Shown one piece after another: positions 1-10,803 of a stretch of 60,000 bases of DNA. Below the pieces are notes generated by a model. That model was not told the DNA's origin. It made no database searches and was given only the letters and a program-made list of their open reading frames with translations. The DNA comes from Mesostigma viride (taxonomy: Eukaryota; Streptophyta; Mesostigmatophyceae; Mesostigmatales; Mesostigmataceae), in the NCBI GenBank assembly GCA_009746045.1, contig RPFO01000188.1:1568955-1628954 (forward strand), given 5' to 3'. The position numbers and the translations under genes were made by a program. How positions within the stretch are numbered: position 1 is the stretch's first letter; each line of letters starts with the position of its first letter.

Positions 1-845
1 TAGTGCCTAAGCGCTTCTTCTACTACCCTATTAAGACGCTCTACTAAATGAGAGGAGGAGGAGTGGTAGGCAGTACCATAGGTAACCTTGGTACCGATGG
101 CAGCGAAAAACTGCTGCCAAAAATCTGAGGTAAATAACTTATCCTTATCACTAATAAACTGCCTACTCAAACCATGATATCTGTATACATTATTGAGGTA
201 TAGGCGTGCGCAATCACGTGCTGTGAGTTCTAAAGGACACGGCACAAGATGGCACATACGAGTAAAACGATCTATGAACACAAGGATTTGGGCATTGCCC
301 CTATCATTCTTTCTAAAAGGTCCTACAAAATCCATCATGATAGAATCCCACGGCATGATGGGGTCAGGCAAGGTCCTAGGTTCTGCTATCTGTCCTACGT
401 TATTGGGTTTCATCTCCTGGCAAGATTGACAAGTTCTAACATACTCATCTACATCCTTATAAAGGGAAGGCCAGTAATAAGAGCGGGCTACTAGGTCCCG
501 TACCCGTTTACCACCCTGATGAGCAGCTAAGTCATGCAACTCAAAGAGCAAGGAGGAGCGACAGATAGGAGGGACATACAGGCGCCATTGAGGGGGAGAA
601 TCTGCTATCTGCACATATAAAAACCCACCTACAAATTTACAAGGGTGCTTGCCTAATTGTTGGGGATGGGCAGCAATGGCAGCTAATGCTTCCGGCTCAG
701 TGGCCGTAAATCTACTAATAAGGCGTTCAAGATCAGAGGTAGGCATCGCTACAGAGGTATCCAGAACAGGTTTAAAGAGATCTCCTACCGCCTTGCCAAA
801 GAGAAGGGGAGGTCCTAGAGGGACTACGTTTTCATAAGACTTTCC
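1..845 (-). pseudogene. Retrotransposon integrase, partial
   Basis: The minus-strand frame stays open from about 845 to the window edge. It shows an HHCC zinc-binding module (two His at about 511-545, CQSC at about 421-436), then the catalytic core. The first Asp is in a MMDFVGP motif near 318-345 and the second in ISDKDK near 135-161. The Glu in LVERLN (about 36-45) follows with exactly 35 residues between, the D,D-35-E spacing of retroviral-type integrases. The C-terminal end is beyond the window. The frame differs from the upstream RNase H frame, which ends at 857 next to a G-rich run, so a frameshift probably separates them. Confidence 0.88.
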
Positions 846-856
846 TGACCTAGTCG

Positions 857-1690
857 CTATATGGCTAAGCGGTATAGAAATTTTATTTTTCCCCTCCCCC
901 CCACCGAGGCCACGGGAAGGGCCTCACACGGGAGAGAGAGTCCTACGTGAGAAAGGAGATCAGGCATGCGAACAGCTGTATGAAAGAGGTAGGCATAGGA
1001 TTCATCATCAGGTAGTTCACCATAAGGGGTTACACCCATAGTAGTAGGAACTAGAGTAGTATTGAGAACATCAAGGTCCTCGAAAAAGGAGTAGTCTGCA
1101 CGACGAGAGAGTGCATCTGGTACTATGTTATCTACACCCTTGACATACTGAAGTTTAAAAGGGGAAAACTGTGCTAAAAATTCCATCCAGCGCGCTTGCC
1201 GAGGGGTAAGGTTGGGTTGGGAGAGAAGATGGGTAAGGGGACGGTGATCCGTTTGGATAACTAATCTATAAGGATCTAGTTCACAGGGTTCATTCAGGCA
1301 GACATCAAATTGAGCACCTTTAAGAAAGTGCTGCCACGCGTGGCAACAATACACCACCGCTAAGAGTTCCTGCTGGTGTACGGGATAGTTACGCTCCGCA
1401 GGGAGCATTGTCCTAGAGATATACTCAATTGGCTGTAAGCCCTGACCCTGATCCTGGAGAAGGACGCCACCTATAGCTACCTTACTAGCATCTGTAGCCA
1501 CAACAAAGGGTTTAGTAGTATCCGGTAGGATGAGTACAGGAGGGGAAAGGAGTAGGGATTTTAGGCACTGAAAAGCCGACTGACATTCACTACTCCAAAC
1601 AAAGGGGATATCCTTCTTTAATAAATGATTAATAGGGGCTGCTATAGTTGCGAAACGCGGGATAAAACGCCTATAGTAAGAAGCAATTCC
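857..1690 (-). pseudogene. Retrotransposon RNase H domain
   Basis: The open frame 857-1501 begins inside the domain; the first catalytic Asp is in VATDAS just at and before that Met. Further landmarks are the HQQELLAVV segment carrying the catalytic Glu, QTDHRPL with an Asp, and DNIVPDALSRR at the C-terminal end. This is the RT-linked RNase H of Ty3/gypsy elements. The connection from RT (frame ending at 1690) to this domain is shifted by one base near 1698, so Pol is broken here. The 1502-1690 stretch still encodes the RT tail/RNase H connection in the shifted frame. Confidence 0.88.
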
Positions 1691-2480
1691 TAGAAACTAC
1701 GTACACCTTTAACGTCGGTAGGGGTAGGCCATTCCTGAATTGACTTAGTTTTATCCGGGTCGGTAGCGACCCCGGCATCTGACAGAACGTGCCCTAAAAA
1801 TGGGACACTCCTACCCGAACGAACTTTAGCACGGCGCGCCCACAAAGAATTTTCAGCCATGATTTCTAATACTTTCTTTAAATCACGTAGGTGCGTTTCA
1901 AAATCAGGAGAGTAAATAAGAATATCATCTAAGTAAGCTTGAGCACAAGAACGGTCATGCTCAGATAAAGAAACAGAGGAGAAGGAAGGATCCTTTAAAT
2001 CAGAGGACACCTGAGGAAGGTGAGAATTTCCCATAACAGGTCTAAGCACTTCATTCATTAACATTTGAAAAGAGGCAGGCGAGTTACAGAGTCCCATAGC
2101 CGCTACTCTAAACTGGTAATGACCAAAAGGGGTAGCAAAGGCGGTTTTATGGCAATCCTCAGGAGCTATCCGCAACTGCCAAAAACCATCCGCACAATCC
2201 AGTACTGTGAAACAAGTGGAACCTTTAACCTTATTAAATATATCATCAATACGAGGTAGAGGGTATTTAGACTTCACAGTAATATCATTCAACTTCCTAT
2301 AATCAGTAACTAGGCGAAACTTGCCATTTGGCTTAGGAACTAACAGGACACCAGCTGAGTAGGGGGAGTTACTAGGCTCTATCAATCCTGCTTCTAATAT
2401 GACACTAAAATCTGTTTTAGTTCCTTTAATTCGGTAGGGCCCATTCTATACATCGGAGAGTGCGTAGGAACTGCACCGTC
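1690..2480 (-). pseudogene. Retrotransposon reverse transcriptase
   Basis: The frame 1690-2385 carries successive RT blocks: PYSAGVLLVPKPNGKFR, VTDYRKLN, CFTVLDCADGFWQL (catalytic Asp), FRVAAMGLCNSPASFQ, and YLDDILIYS with the YxDD active site, followed by FLGHVLS. A serine-rich insert of about 30 residues lies between the SPASF block and YxDD, longer than usual for this loop. The N-terminal part of the domain (about 2395-2480) reads in another frame, so there is a frameshift near 2395. The palm residues themselves look intact. Confidence 0.93.
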
Positions 2481-2796
2481 CTTGATAACTACACGGTGTA
2501 AAACAGAACGAGGAGGAGGATAAGAAGGAGTCTTTTCTTCAAAACTTTTGAGGAATCTATCACAGCCATGTATCTTACTATTTCATTTTCAGTAAATCCC
2601 ACTCCTATTGTATCCACTGTGTTTATATCTATATCCACACTATTATTAGTGATAGGTATCTCCTGTACTTCTAACTGAAGGAACATACATAATAAATATC
2701 CATATTCCTTTAGTTCAGAACGCAACTCATCATTGGACATTAATACTTCAGGTATAGGTCTTACAGGAGGATCAACAGGTGTAGGAGGAGTAATAT

Positions 2797-3234
2797 CTAC
2801 CAAGGATAAATTTTCCAATCTATAATGACGTTCGGTACCCAGTAAGAGCTATCTGGAAACCAAATGACCATGGTATCATAATTAATAGTAATCTTATTAT
2901 CCTGGTGCCAATCTAATCCTAGTAATACATCAGCGGTAGTGATAGGGCCTATAGTGGCCGTCAGGTTGACAGTACGTCCTTGTATAACCATGGGAAGGGA
3001 CACCGTACCCGGGGAATGACTGGTGCGACCATCAGCATAATGAACAGTGACGGGTTTGGTGTGAGGGGTAGGGACTAGTCCTAAACGCCTAACTAGGGCC
3101 TCGCTCACAAAGGAGCTAGCCGCACCGCTATCTACCAACACAGAGACATTCAAGAGTTCATCAGCATGCAAGAAGGGGTCTACAACAGTGTGAGGGACGG
3201 TTAAACCACCATTCAAGAACATAAGAGGACGCAC
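2797..3234 (-). pseudogene. Retropepsin-like aspartic protease of the retrotransposon
   Basis: A 145-codon frame has the catalytic LVDSGAASSFVSE motif and, downstream, LLGLDWHQDNKI, the matching flap/second-strand signature of clan AA proteases in Ty3/gypsy Pol polyproteins. It sits between Gag and RT as expected for such elements. The frame changes again at about 2800-2490, where a 109-codon frame (2489-2818) spans the protease-RT linker without a recognisable domain. Confidence 0.85.
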
Positions 3235-3328
3235 ACGTAGTGGTAGGGAAGATTCAGCTCCTACAGAGGTTATAAAAACAGGCAGGCAAAAATTTTTATC
3301 TGGGGTACTATCTAAGGACCTGTCCAGG

Positions 3329-4252
3329 TTACCCCCGGCTGACAGGCCTACTGTTCCCCCTCCCCCCCAAATCCATAGGAACTAACCCCGAAGAAGACCC
3401 TGGCGAAAAAGCCACTGCTGGAGGGTCACGAGGGATTGAAGAGGGTGCGGGAGCCTGATTATCATAGGGGAACCCTGGGGATCCTGTCTGCACAGCATTC
3501 AGCCTACTAGGGGTAGCTGAAGGAATGCGTCCTGAAGTGGGACGAATAGGAGCACGCTGAGGGGTACGAGGAGGGCGAGCGTCGGGATGAGGGGGAGCAC
3601 CCGAAAGGAACTTGGGGCACTCACGTTTAAGATGACCTACTTCCTTACAATGATAGCATGTGATATGAGAGACATCAAGGGCTGAAAGGTCAGTAACACA
3701 GATATCTAATTCTTCTACATAGGAGTTCTCCTCCTCAGGGGTAAGGATAATATTATTAATACGGGAACGGGTAGGAAGAGAAGGGGTGGTGAAGAAATCT
3801 GCTACACGCAAGAGATGCTGGCGCACATGCTTGAGGGGCAGATCAGTAAAACGGTAGGCAGAGAACTGGCGCTTGACTTCACGTAATAAGGGTCTACTGA
3901 GGCCCTGGAGGAAGCGGGCACGTACTTCTGCGCCCGACAAATCCCTAATTCGTACCATCTGAGCATCAAACTCTTTCATATACTCCTTAAATGATTTAGT
4001 ACCCTGCTGCAAGGTACCAAAGGCTAATCTATCCTGCCAATCTGAATCAGGAGGGACTAAATGGTTCTCTAAACGCTTAAACAATTCTGCTACAGAGTTA
4101 GGGTAGGCATGAGAGGCCAAAGACTCACACTGAATGAGGTTAGCAAGCTCAGGAGTAATGCAGGTTGTAAGATAGTGAGGAACTAATACAGCATCAGAAA
4201 GACGCCATCTATTATGATTCTGCCACGACTCCGTGTTCTGGGTAAGCAACAT
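3329..4252 (-). pseudogene. Retrotransposon Gag, capsid-nucleocapsid part
   Basis: The 307-codon frame resembles the retrotransposon gag family: a helical capsid-like segment (FGTLQQGTKSFKEYMKEFDA, then RARFLQGLSRPLL) followed by a CCHC zinc knuckle, CYHCKEVGHLKREC (C-x2-C-x4-H-x4-C), near residue 200. The C-terminal tail is rich in Pro, Ser and Arg. It ends close to the C-run at 3350-3368, a likely slip or frameshift site before the protease frame. Confidence 0.85.
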
Positions 4253-5079
4253 AATAAAGGTGAAAAACTGTTGAGGGGTAGACTTGACATCCAGCTTGGG
4301 AAGGTTAGCAAAGAGGGGAAGAGCAGGGGCTTAGGGGGATTAGAAGAGTCAGTTTTTCCCATAGGGCCACTATCTTCCACTGCTACATAAGCGGGATAGA
4401 AGGAAGGAAGAGGAAAAGTCTTGGGTAGGGGTCTAGAAGGGGCCACCGTTTCAGGCTGGTGCCCATAAGAGAAGGGGACAGTATATTGCTCACGAAGAGA
4501 GGAATAGGCAAAATGATCATAATTTCTATCATCTAGGGCATGGTGCTGAAATCACTGTTAACTTCTAAATCAGCCACACGGGTAGGGACCTGGGCTGCCT
4601 CATAGGCCGTCTCAGGGTAGGACCAGGAAGCAGGTGGGTAAAAGGGAACTGCACTAGGGCGCCCAGAAGGGCCGACAGGGGCAGAGGCACGACCCGTGTT
4701 AAAGCAGGCATGGAAGGCACAGGGTGGGAAGGAGGCCTAGCAACATTGTTGGTTAGTGAGGACCTGCTGGGGGGTTGAGCCAAGGTTGCAGGAGGGGCAG
4801 GGGCCTGGTTCACAGCAAAAGAAGGTCATCACTAAATCTGACTTGTGAAATACGTTGTTCATAGGTAGGTGGGGTAATTGAGGGACGACGGCGACCACCA
4901 GCAACAGGAGAAGGAGGTGAGGTACGCAGAATACCTTGAGGGGTAAGATGGTGTACCGTTTCCAAGGAGTCCCGTCGGTTACCACGAGTATTGTTATTGT
5001 TATTGTTATTGTTATTAGTAGTAGTATTATTATTATTATTGGTAGGTATAGGCGACATATCTCCACCCACTGGATCCAT
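4253..5079 (-). pseudogene. Gag N-terminal region, frame-broken
   Basis: Several overlapping minus frames (4183-4446, 4565-4813, 4810-5079) cover this stretch. The one starting at 5079 begins MDPVGGDMSP and runs into an Asn/Thr-rich tract encoded by an ATT/GTT trinucleotide repeat at about 4988-5042. It is the most likely Gag start. No domain is recognisable, and the frames cannot be joined without assuming indels. Confidence 0.5.
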
Positions 5080-5170
5080 CCTTAATTACGTAAAGGAATA
5101 GGAATCTAAAAGAAGACAACAAAGGAAAAAGGAAAAACCTTGAAGGCCTGAAGCAAGAACAAAATTAAAA

Positions 5171-5563
5171 TCAATCCTTTTTAACAACAGTAATGGATAG
5201 TGAACCAAACTCCAAAGTGAGAGGAGTATCTGAAGCAGATGCAGATGCAGCCCGTTTAGGGGGAGAAGAAGGAGGGGTAGCAAAGACTAGAGCTTCTACT
5301 GGAGGACGACCATGAGGAATAGGGCGTACATGCAGACCTAAATCTGTTTGGCTATGATCTATAAGGAACTGCTGAGCTTCTTCGAAGGACATAAATTTCT
5401 TATACCTAATTACGTTGTATGCACGATTCTGAACGATCTTCCTAGCGTCGGACCAAGAAAGGAAAATGGAGGACCATTGAGGCGTAATCACTACGTAATA
5501 TTTAGCTAGACTATTATCGCTAGAAGAATGGGAAGGAGCAGTAAAAGATCGCCGCTGGCTCAT
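5171..5563 (-). CDS. Viroplasmin / RNase H1 N-terminal-like domain protein (retrotransposon accessory ORF)
   Basis: A 130-codon intact frame starting MSQRRSF. Residues about 21-68 fit the Cauli_VI/RNase H1 N-terminal fold: KYYVVITP at the start, a central SIFLSWSDARKIVQN, then YKKFMSFEEAQQFL. The family pattern is YxVxxG(x)n-G-I-(x)3-W-(x)n-YK-x-F-x-S-x-EEA-x-x-FL. In RNase H1 this domain binds RNA/DNA hybrids and dsRNA; in plant pararetroviruses it occurs in the inclusion-body protein. Here it is a stand-alone ORF just on the 5' side of Gag, in the same orientation. The usual glycine positions are partly replaced (TPQWSS), so hybrid binding is uncertain. The tail is Pro/Ser/Ala-rich. Confidence 0.6.
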   Translation of the reverse strand: MSQRRSFTAPSHSSSDNSLAKYYVVITPQWSSIFLSWSDARKIVQNRAYNVIRYKKFMSFEEAQQFLIDHSQTDLGLHVRPIPHGRPPVEALVFATPPSSPPKRAASASASDTPLTLEFGSLSITVVKKD

Positions 5564-5569
5564 GGTAAC

Positions 5570-6640
5570 GCACCTTGTTCTTGAGTAGTCACGATAGGAG
5601 TGGAAGGGGTAGGAGTCGACTTAGCTGGGTTATCTGGATCACCGAAATGACGAGGGCGACAACGGTCCAGCGCTCGTAGTCCTAAAGTCAGCGACCCAGT
5701 GAATTTCTGCGAGTGCGGCCGTCTAATGAGCAGCAACACGAAGGAAAAGGTGTAGGTACTGCGACGCTAATCGTCTCCGAACAGTAATACTCCCCTATCT
5801 ATGACAGGAAACAACCGTAAGCAGGAAAACAAGGCGAAGGACAGGCTAACTACGAAAGGGTTTATCCGCTGCGAGCAGGTCTAGCATCTAGGTAGAGCGT
5901 GTCCCGAAACGGGCAGCACTACTCTCCTAGCTTGAAGGCGACCCGCCCATTACCTATCAAGGACGTGTCGGCTTCGTATTCCTGGACGCGGAAGGGGTAT
6001 TGAAAAGGCGTATGTGGCAAGGGATCGTCGTCTTGTTCTCTACCTACTGAAGTTCCTCCGATACCATTGTTACGCCGCGGATATCTACCTCCACCTCTAC
6101 CTCTAATGGGCCTGATACTACCTAAACTGGTCAGGCCTCCTCTACTCAAACCTCTGGCGAAAGACGAACGTGACGGAGCTGATCTCAATGCATTAACGTA
6201 AGTGTTACTATAATACGCCATACAACCATTTACCAAAACCCGTTTACTCCAGGAATAGAGGAAGGAAACACAACTACACTGCCGTGACCCAAGCCTATAT
6301 GTGTTAATTCATTTAACACACGCCGAGTGCACACACAAGGGGTAGAACGCGCATAAATGGTCACCAACGGTCCAACACGCTCGGGCCGACATGGCCCTCG
6401 CCTACAGATGCACGCTGGTCCACTACATCTACTGATGCACGCTGGTCCACTACATTCTACCACAGGATCAGGACCACTAGTAAAGTACGCGGCGCGGCGC
6501 CCAACGGCACCCAATGTACCACAGTACTGTTACGAAGACAATAATGTCCCGGTAGGAGCCTAAACGTAAACCTAGGGACAACCGAGGCAAAAGACCTAAT
6601 TTACGTCCGTAACTACACGAATTGTTACGCGACGTAACAC
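5570..6640 (-). other. Probable retrotransposon leader / 5' LTR region
   Basis: No conserved domain is visible. A minus frame of 105 codons (5919-6236) encodes an Arg/Gly-rich segment (PIRGRGGGRYPRR) of unknown role. A 22-bp direct repeat (GATGCACGCTGGTCCACTACAT) occurs twice at about 6411-6455. The LTR boundary cannot be set because no second LTR is in the window. Confidence 0.35.
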
Positions 6641-6784
6641 TATTCTACACTACTACTATAGCTGCTGTATTCGGGCCTAAGCTGGGGTGCCGTGTAGACC
6701 TGGAGGTGCATGCTGGGGCCGCGGGGGTCGCTTGCCCCGGGTTGGTCTGTTCGCCGTACGGATGCGAAAAAATGCGGGATAAAG

Positions 6785-8020
6785 CATATTTTAGGCCTCC
6801 GCGTATTATACGCGTACTTTACTTCAGACTACGCGGTTTGGACTTAGAATTTTTCGGGGCCGGTACCAGCGGGCAGCGGGCACTGGCGCGGTGCCCAGGT
6901 TCTGGGCGCGGCGCGCTCACTGCACAGTTGAGATTTTTACCACTAGAAGTAGATGCGTACACTTCTTTTCATAAAGCTCAAGCCTTGCAAAATGTTTGGC
7001 CGGTGGGAGACAGCTAGGACTAGGTACATAACGCATAATAACAGTGTGCCAGCAAATGCCAGCTGTGCTACTGACGGTGTAATGCAATATAGCGACGACG
7101 AGGCCAGTGCGACTGTGCGACAGTGTGCAGCCATTTTCGATTTGCAGCCATGAAGAAGAAAGGGCCTGAATGGGATTTGGTTCTCGAGAAGAAAGAAGCA
7201 GTCACAGATGCTGTTAGTAACAAAACGCAGTTTGTGTCGAATAAGTTCTGCTCATTTTGCAACAAGAAGTTCGATCTCATATGGGGCGGGGGCAATCAGC
7301 GTATTCCGAGTCCGTGCACACTTTGCCGGAATCGCAGGGGAAGGGATGTTAGGTACCTGCGACAAAATTCCACCGAATATCCGGAGCAGGTTTCTCAGGA
7401 TTGCTAACAACAAGTTGCAGAAGTCCGACGCCAAGAAGCAGCACAATTTGAACAGGGCAATGGCGGAGATGGGAGGGGCTGCGCCGGCTGACTTGTCGTC
7501 GGTTCCCAGCAAAGGCCAGCTGAGCATCACCAAATGGCTGGTTCCCGTCGACGAACAAGGTGTCCAGCTGCTGGCTTCCGAATTTTTTATCGAGAACGGC
7601 ATTGCCTTCAATGCGGCTGAGAGCGCCTCTTTCAAGCAGATGGTGGCCGGCATGCCTCCAGTACAAAGGAGGGCACGTCACCCCTCCTCGGAAGTTGTGT
7701 CTTATGTCCTCTCATGCATTATATAGTGGATGGCTTTCCTTACAATCAATTAATTAATTGATTCCTTACTATTCCCGTTGCAGCCTGCTCCCCCCTGCAT
7801 TTAACAAATCATAATCAGATAGGATTCCAGGGCATAAATGGAAGATGTTAATAAATAAGCATATACACCAAATTTCAGTTGCAATAACTGCATGACCATC
7901 ATCAAGGAGCGTGCTCATTGGGTGACTGACAATTGGACCACAAAAACTGTCGCGTATTTTACCGCCACGTATTTTACACCCCCCACGTATAATACGCGTA
8001 TTTTAGGTCCGCGTATTATA
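6785..8020. repeat. Direct repeats with CGCGTATTATA core flanking the hAT fragment
   Basis: The segment at 6785-6810 (TATTTTAGG then CCGCGTATTATA) recurs in the same orientation at 7997-8020 with one or two differences. The left copy forms the palindrome CGCGTATTATACGCG (6800-6814); the right side has several extra CGTATTTTA / ACGTATAATACGCGT blocks from about 7950. They bracket the transposase fragment and may be subterminal repeats of that element. Confidence 0.5.
7150..7726 (+). pseudogene. hAT-type transposase N-terminal fragment with BED zinc finger, frameshifted
   Basis: The first frame (from 7150, MKKKGPEWDLVLEKKEA) gives the Trp and the first Cys pair of a BED finger, FCSFCNKKFD, then GGGNQRIPS. 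A one-base shift near 7310 is needed to reach the second half, HFAGIAGEGMLGTCDKIPP, which supplies the later His/Cys ligands. The following frame (to 7726) contains SITKWLVPV and EFFIENGIAFNAAESASFKQMV, typical of the segment after the BED finger in plant-type hAT transposases. The catalytic RNase H-like region and dimerisation domain are missing. It is therefore a dead 5' fragment, possibly with an intron in place of the frameshift. Confidence 0.7.
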
Positions 8021-8039
8021 CCCCGCACACGTATTTGCC

Positions 8040-9190
8040 AACCCGGCGCTTGCCAGGGCTTGTGGCCGACGTAGATGGCCGCCCCCTTCCAGTACACCGG
8101 CTTCCCCGCTGCGGTCTGCCGGAGCTGGTGGTAGGTCGGCCATGCATAGCTCCCGTCGCCGTTGTTGCTGCGCCAGGGTCAGGTCGTTGTCCAGGGTGTA
8201 GTGGTGAGTCTTCTCGAGCCGCTTGCGGCATCTGAGAAACGAAATCTTGTCCGCCGCCGGGTTCTCAAAGATGAGAAGAAGCGGGGGCGCCCCTCATGCC
8301 TTACCCCGCGAGCGGGGAAGGCGGTGGGCGGCCATGCAGCTTGATCTCACCAAGGAGGCCCATGCGACCAAGGATTTCTCTCTGAAACGCTTGTGCAAGC
8401 TTCTCGGAATTCTCACCTTCCACCAGGTCGAAGTTCTTAACGATGACGTTAAGGCTGCGCTTGGCGAGCTCGGCCTCCTCACGGAGGTCGAGCGTCTGCT
8501 GCTGGAGCTGTGCTGCGATCGACGGCGGCCGAGGTGCCGGTGGAGGTGGTGCATGGTGCTTGAGCATGTCTGCCCAGGTCTGAGTGGGAGGTGCATCGCT
8601 GGCCAGCCGGGCCAGCGGGGGCTGGCTTGGCGGCAACTGTCCTTCACCGCCTGCATGGGCGGTGAGGCCTGCGGTGTTTTGCAAGCACTCAATGGCGATG
8701 GCGTTGTCCTTGAGGCGCTGGTCGATGCGGTCGCGGAGCTGGGCGGTGATGGCGTCGGAGGTGGGGGTGGTGGCGGTGGAGGAGGCGAGGAGGGTGGAGG
8801 TGGCGGTTACGGGCGGTGGAGATGGTGGAGAGGAGGGGGAGCTCGGCAGGCCCAGCGTGCTGCATGCCCATAGCTGCCACATCTGCAGCGAGGGGGGCCA
8901 CGTGCTGCGCGAGGGCCTCCAAGGAGTGAGCGGATGGAGGATTCGGTCAAGGTGGTGGTGATGGGCCGCTGGGCCGGGGGCCAGAGCTCCTCGATGGAGC
9001 GTCCAAGGAGGGAGAAGAGGGCGTAATGCTGAAGGTGCTGTGCATGGAAGGGGCGGGCGGTGCTGTGCATGGAGGCGCGCTGCCGAACAGTATGAACCGA
9101 AGGCATTGCGGAGGCGGCCCTGATGCATGGTGGAGCTGCGTGCACATGCAGTTCGATCAGCGAGTCGCGCGATCGAAAAAACACGCATGC
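8040..9190 (-). pseudogene. L1-type non-LTR retrotransposon ORF1 fragment
   Basis: The minus frame 8301-9188 has a low-complexity Pro/Ser/Thr-rich N-terminal half, a short helical part (RDRIDQRLKDNAIAIE), then REEAELAKRSLNVIVKNFD followed by EGEN and an AFQREILGRMGL helix. This resembles the RRM-like core of L1 ORF1 proteins. Past a frameshift near 8295 the next frames carry ISFLRCRKRLEK, LTLAQQQRRREL and PVYWKGAAIYVG, the order seen in the C-terminal domain of such ORF1 proteins. No ORF2 (endonuclease/RT) lies beside it. It runs opposite to the hAT fragment and abuts the CGTATTATA repeats. It could alternatively belong to another non-LTR clade with an RRM-type ORF1. Confidence 0.55.
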
Positions 9191-9611
9191 CAGGATCGAT
9201 GCGGTCGTGGTTGAGCTTGTCAAAAAAGCCGGGCTGGCTGGCGTCAAAGTCGAACTCGATCGTCCCAGTTCGGCTCGGCAGGTCGACTGCGCTTGGGCTC
9301 AGGCGACGCTGCGGGCGAGGCGAGCCCGGTGGGCTGGGCGACCATTAGGGCTTGGCTAGTGGCACCGCTGCCGTTCTGGGCCGGAGGGCGAAGCTGCAGC
9401 CGGAGCTGCAGACGTATTTTCAGGGCTTAGCGCAGCCACCAGGCTGCGTAGCGTGGAGGAGCGTTTGCTCGCCATAATATTGCGTGTTTGCTTCGGGAAA
9501 ATATATCAGCGTGTGCGTCTTAGAAAGATGAAGCGATTGTGATAATTTCACGTGTGACGAATTTGGTGCCCAAACATGAAAGTTATGAGCTCCGCCGTCA
9601 GCCATGGCTAC

Positions 9612-9735
9612 CTCGTGGCTCGTGGCTCGTGGCTCGTGGCTCGTGGCTCGTGGCTCGTGGCTTGTGGCTCGTGGCTCGTGGCTCGTGGCTCGTGGCTCGT
9701 GGCTCGTGGCTCGTGGCTCGTGGCTCGTGGCTCGT
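9612..9735. repeat. Heptamer tandem array (CTCGTGG)n
   Basis: About 17-18 near-perfect copies of a 7-bp unit, with one T substitution. All frames over it are open but only encode repeats. Confidence 0.97.
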
Positions 9736-9802
9736 CCTCGGCCGTGCATGTCATGCGCAGAGGCCTTGCCGGGAAGTAGCCCAGAATGTATTAATTACTT
9801 AA

Positions 9803-9907
9803 GACTCGTGCTCCCGTTGGGGAGTCACGGAGCATTAACCGATCTATTCGGAGCATCGATGGATGGATGGGTGGGTGCAAACAGTCCTACCGGTCTAAGC
9901 TATCTAC
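9803..9907 (-). repeat. Dispersed repeat, 3'-end fragment with hairpin CTCCCCAACGGGAG
   Basis: On the minus strand this copy starts at GTAGATAGCTTAGACC and ends with a 5-bp stem/4-base loop (CTCCC-CAAC-GGGAG), then CACGAGTC and a TTAAGTAATTAA-type tail. The right-hand partner at 10800-10889 is the same sequence in the opposite orientation, lacking about 15 bases. A 3'-terminal hairpin followed by a simple A/T tail is typical of LINE/SINE 3' ends; that assignment is inference. Confidence 0.75.
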
Positions 9908-9968
9908 ATCAGCTACCTACGACATCTATCTAACAGCAACTAACTACAACATCTATCTATACAGCATC

Positions 9969-10045
9969 ACGTGAATGTATTAAAAGCCATATGCCCCTTC
10001 TCAGGGATATGTGCTACATGTACTCCCAACGGATATATGTTACAA
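9969..10045 (+). repeat. Related dispersed repeat end (ATATGCCCCTTCTCAGG family)
   Basis: GAATGTATT, CCATATGCCCCTTCTCAGG, GATATG, then ACTCCCAACGGA match the segment at 37751-37815 in the same order, ending in the same kind of CTCCCAACGG motif. Confidence 0.6.
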
Positions 10046-10158
10046 TTTTTTAAATATGCTCAAACGATAGAGCTCGCGGAGCTGATCATTTTGCTCCCTA
10101 TCTCAACCCCCAGAACTCCTGACTTCACAAGGAGTTTCGCTACGTAAAGCGCCCGTTC

Positions 10159-10159
<1 letters not shown>

Positions 10160-10245
<86 letters not shown>

Positions 10246-10460
10246 GAGTAAGTAAGTCAGTAAGTCAGTCAAATGAGTGAGTGAGTGAGTGAGTGAGTGA
10301 GTGAGTGAGTGAGTGAGTGAGTGAGTGAGTGAGTGAGTGAGTGAGTGAGTGAGTGAGTGAGTGAGTGAGTGAGTGAGTGAGTGAGTGAGTGAGTGAGTGA
10401 GTGAGTGAGTGAGTGAGTGAGTGAGTGAGTGAGTGAGTAGTAAGTACGTACGTACGTACA

Positions 10461-10541
<81 letters not shown>

Positions 10542-10542
10542 G

Positions 10543-10600
<58 letters not shown>

Positions 10601-10653
10601 CACGTACGTACGTACGTACGTACGTACGTACGTACGTACGTACGTAAGTAAGA

Positions 10654-10740
<87 letters not shown>

Positions 10741-10741
10741 C

Positions 10742-10802
<61 letters not shown>

Positions 10803-10803
10803 G
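10160..10803. repeat. Compound tetranucleotide array (GTAA)n-(GTGA)n-(GTAA)n-(GTAC)n-(GTAA)n
   Basis: About 640 bp of pure tetranucleotides: GTAA blocks, a long GTGA block (about 10274-10438), and a GTAC block (about 10602-10646). Minus frames across it encode only LTY/HSLT repeats and are artefacts. Confidence 0.99.

Larger units (their letters stand above)
1..5570 (-). mobile_element. Decayed Ty3/gypsy-type LTR retrotransposon, left end cut by window
   Basis: Read on the minus strand from right to left, the domains run Gag (zinc knuckle), aspartic protease, reverse transcriptase, RNase H, integrase. This is the Ty3/gypsy order; Ty1/copia puts integrase before RT. The domains lie in several frames broken by single-base shifts (near 2395, near 1698, and between about 905 and 845), so this copy is almost certainly not able to move by itself. 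The 3' part beyond the integrase active site and the 3' LTR lie outside the window. No second LTR is available to define the LTR boundary; the 5' LTR and leader should lie somewhere in 5570-6640. Base composition is more AT-rich than the host genes, which also suggests a distinct origin. Confidence 0.9.
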
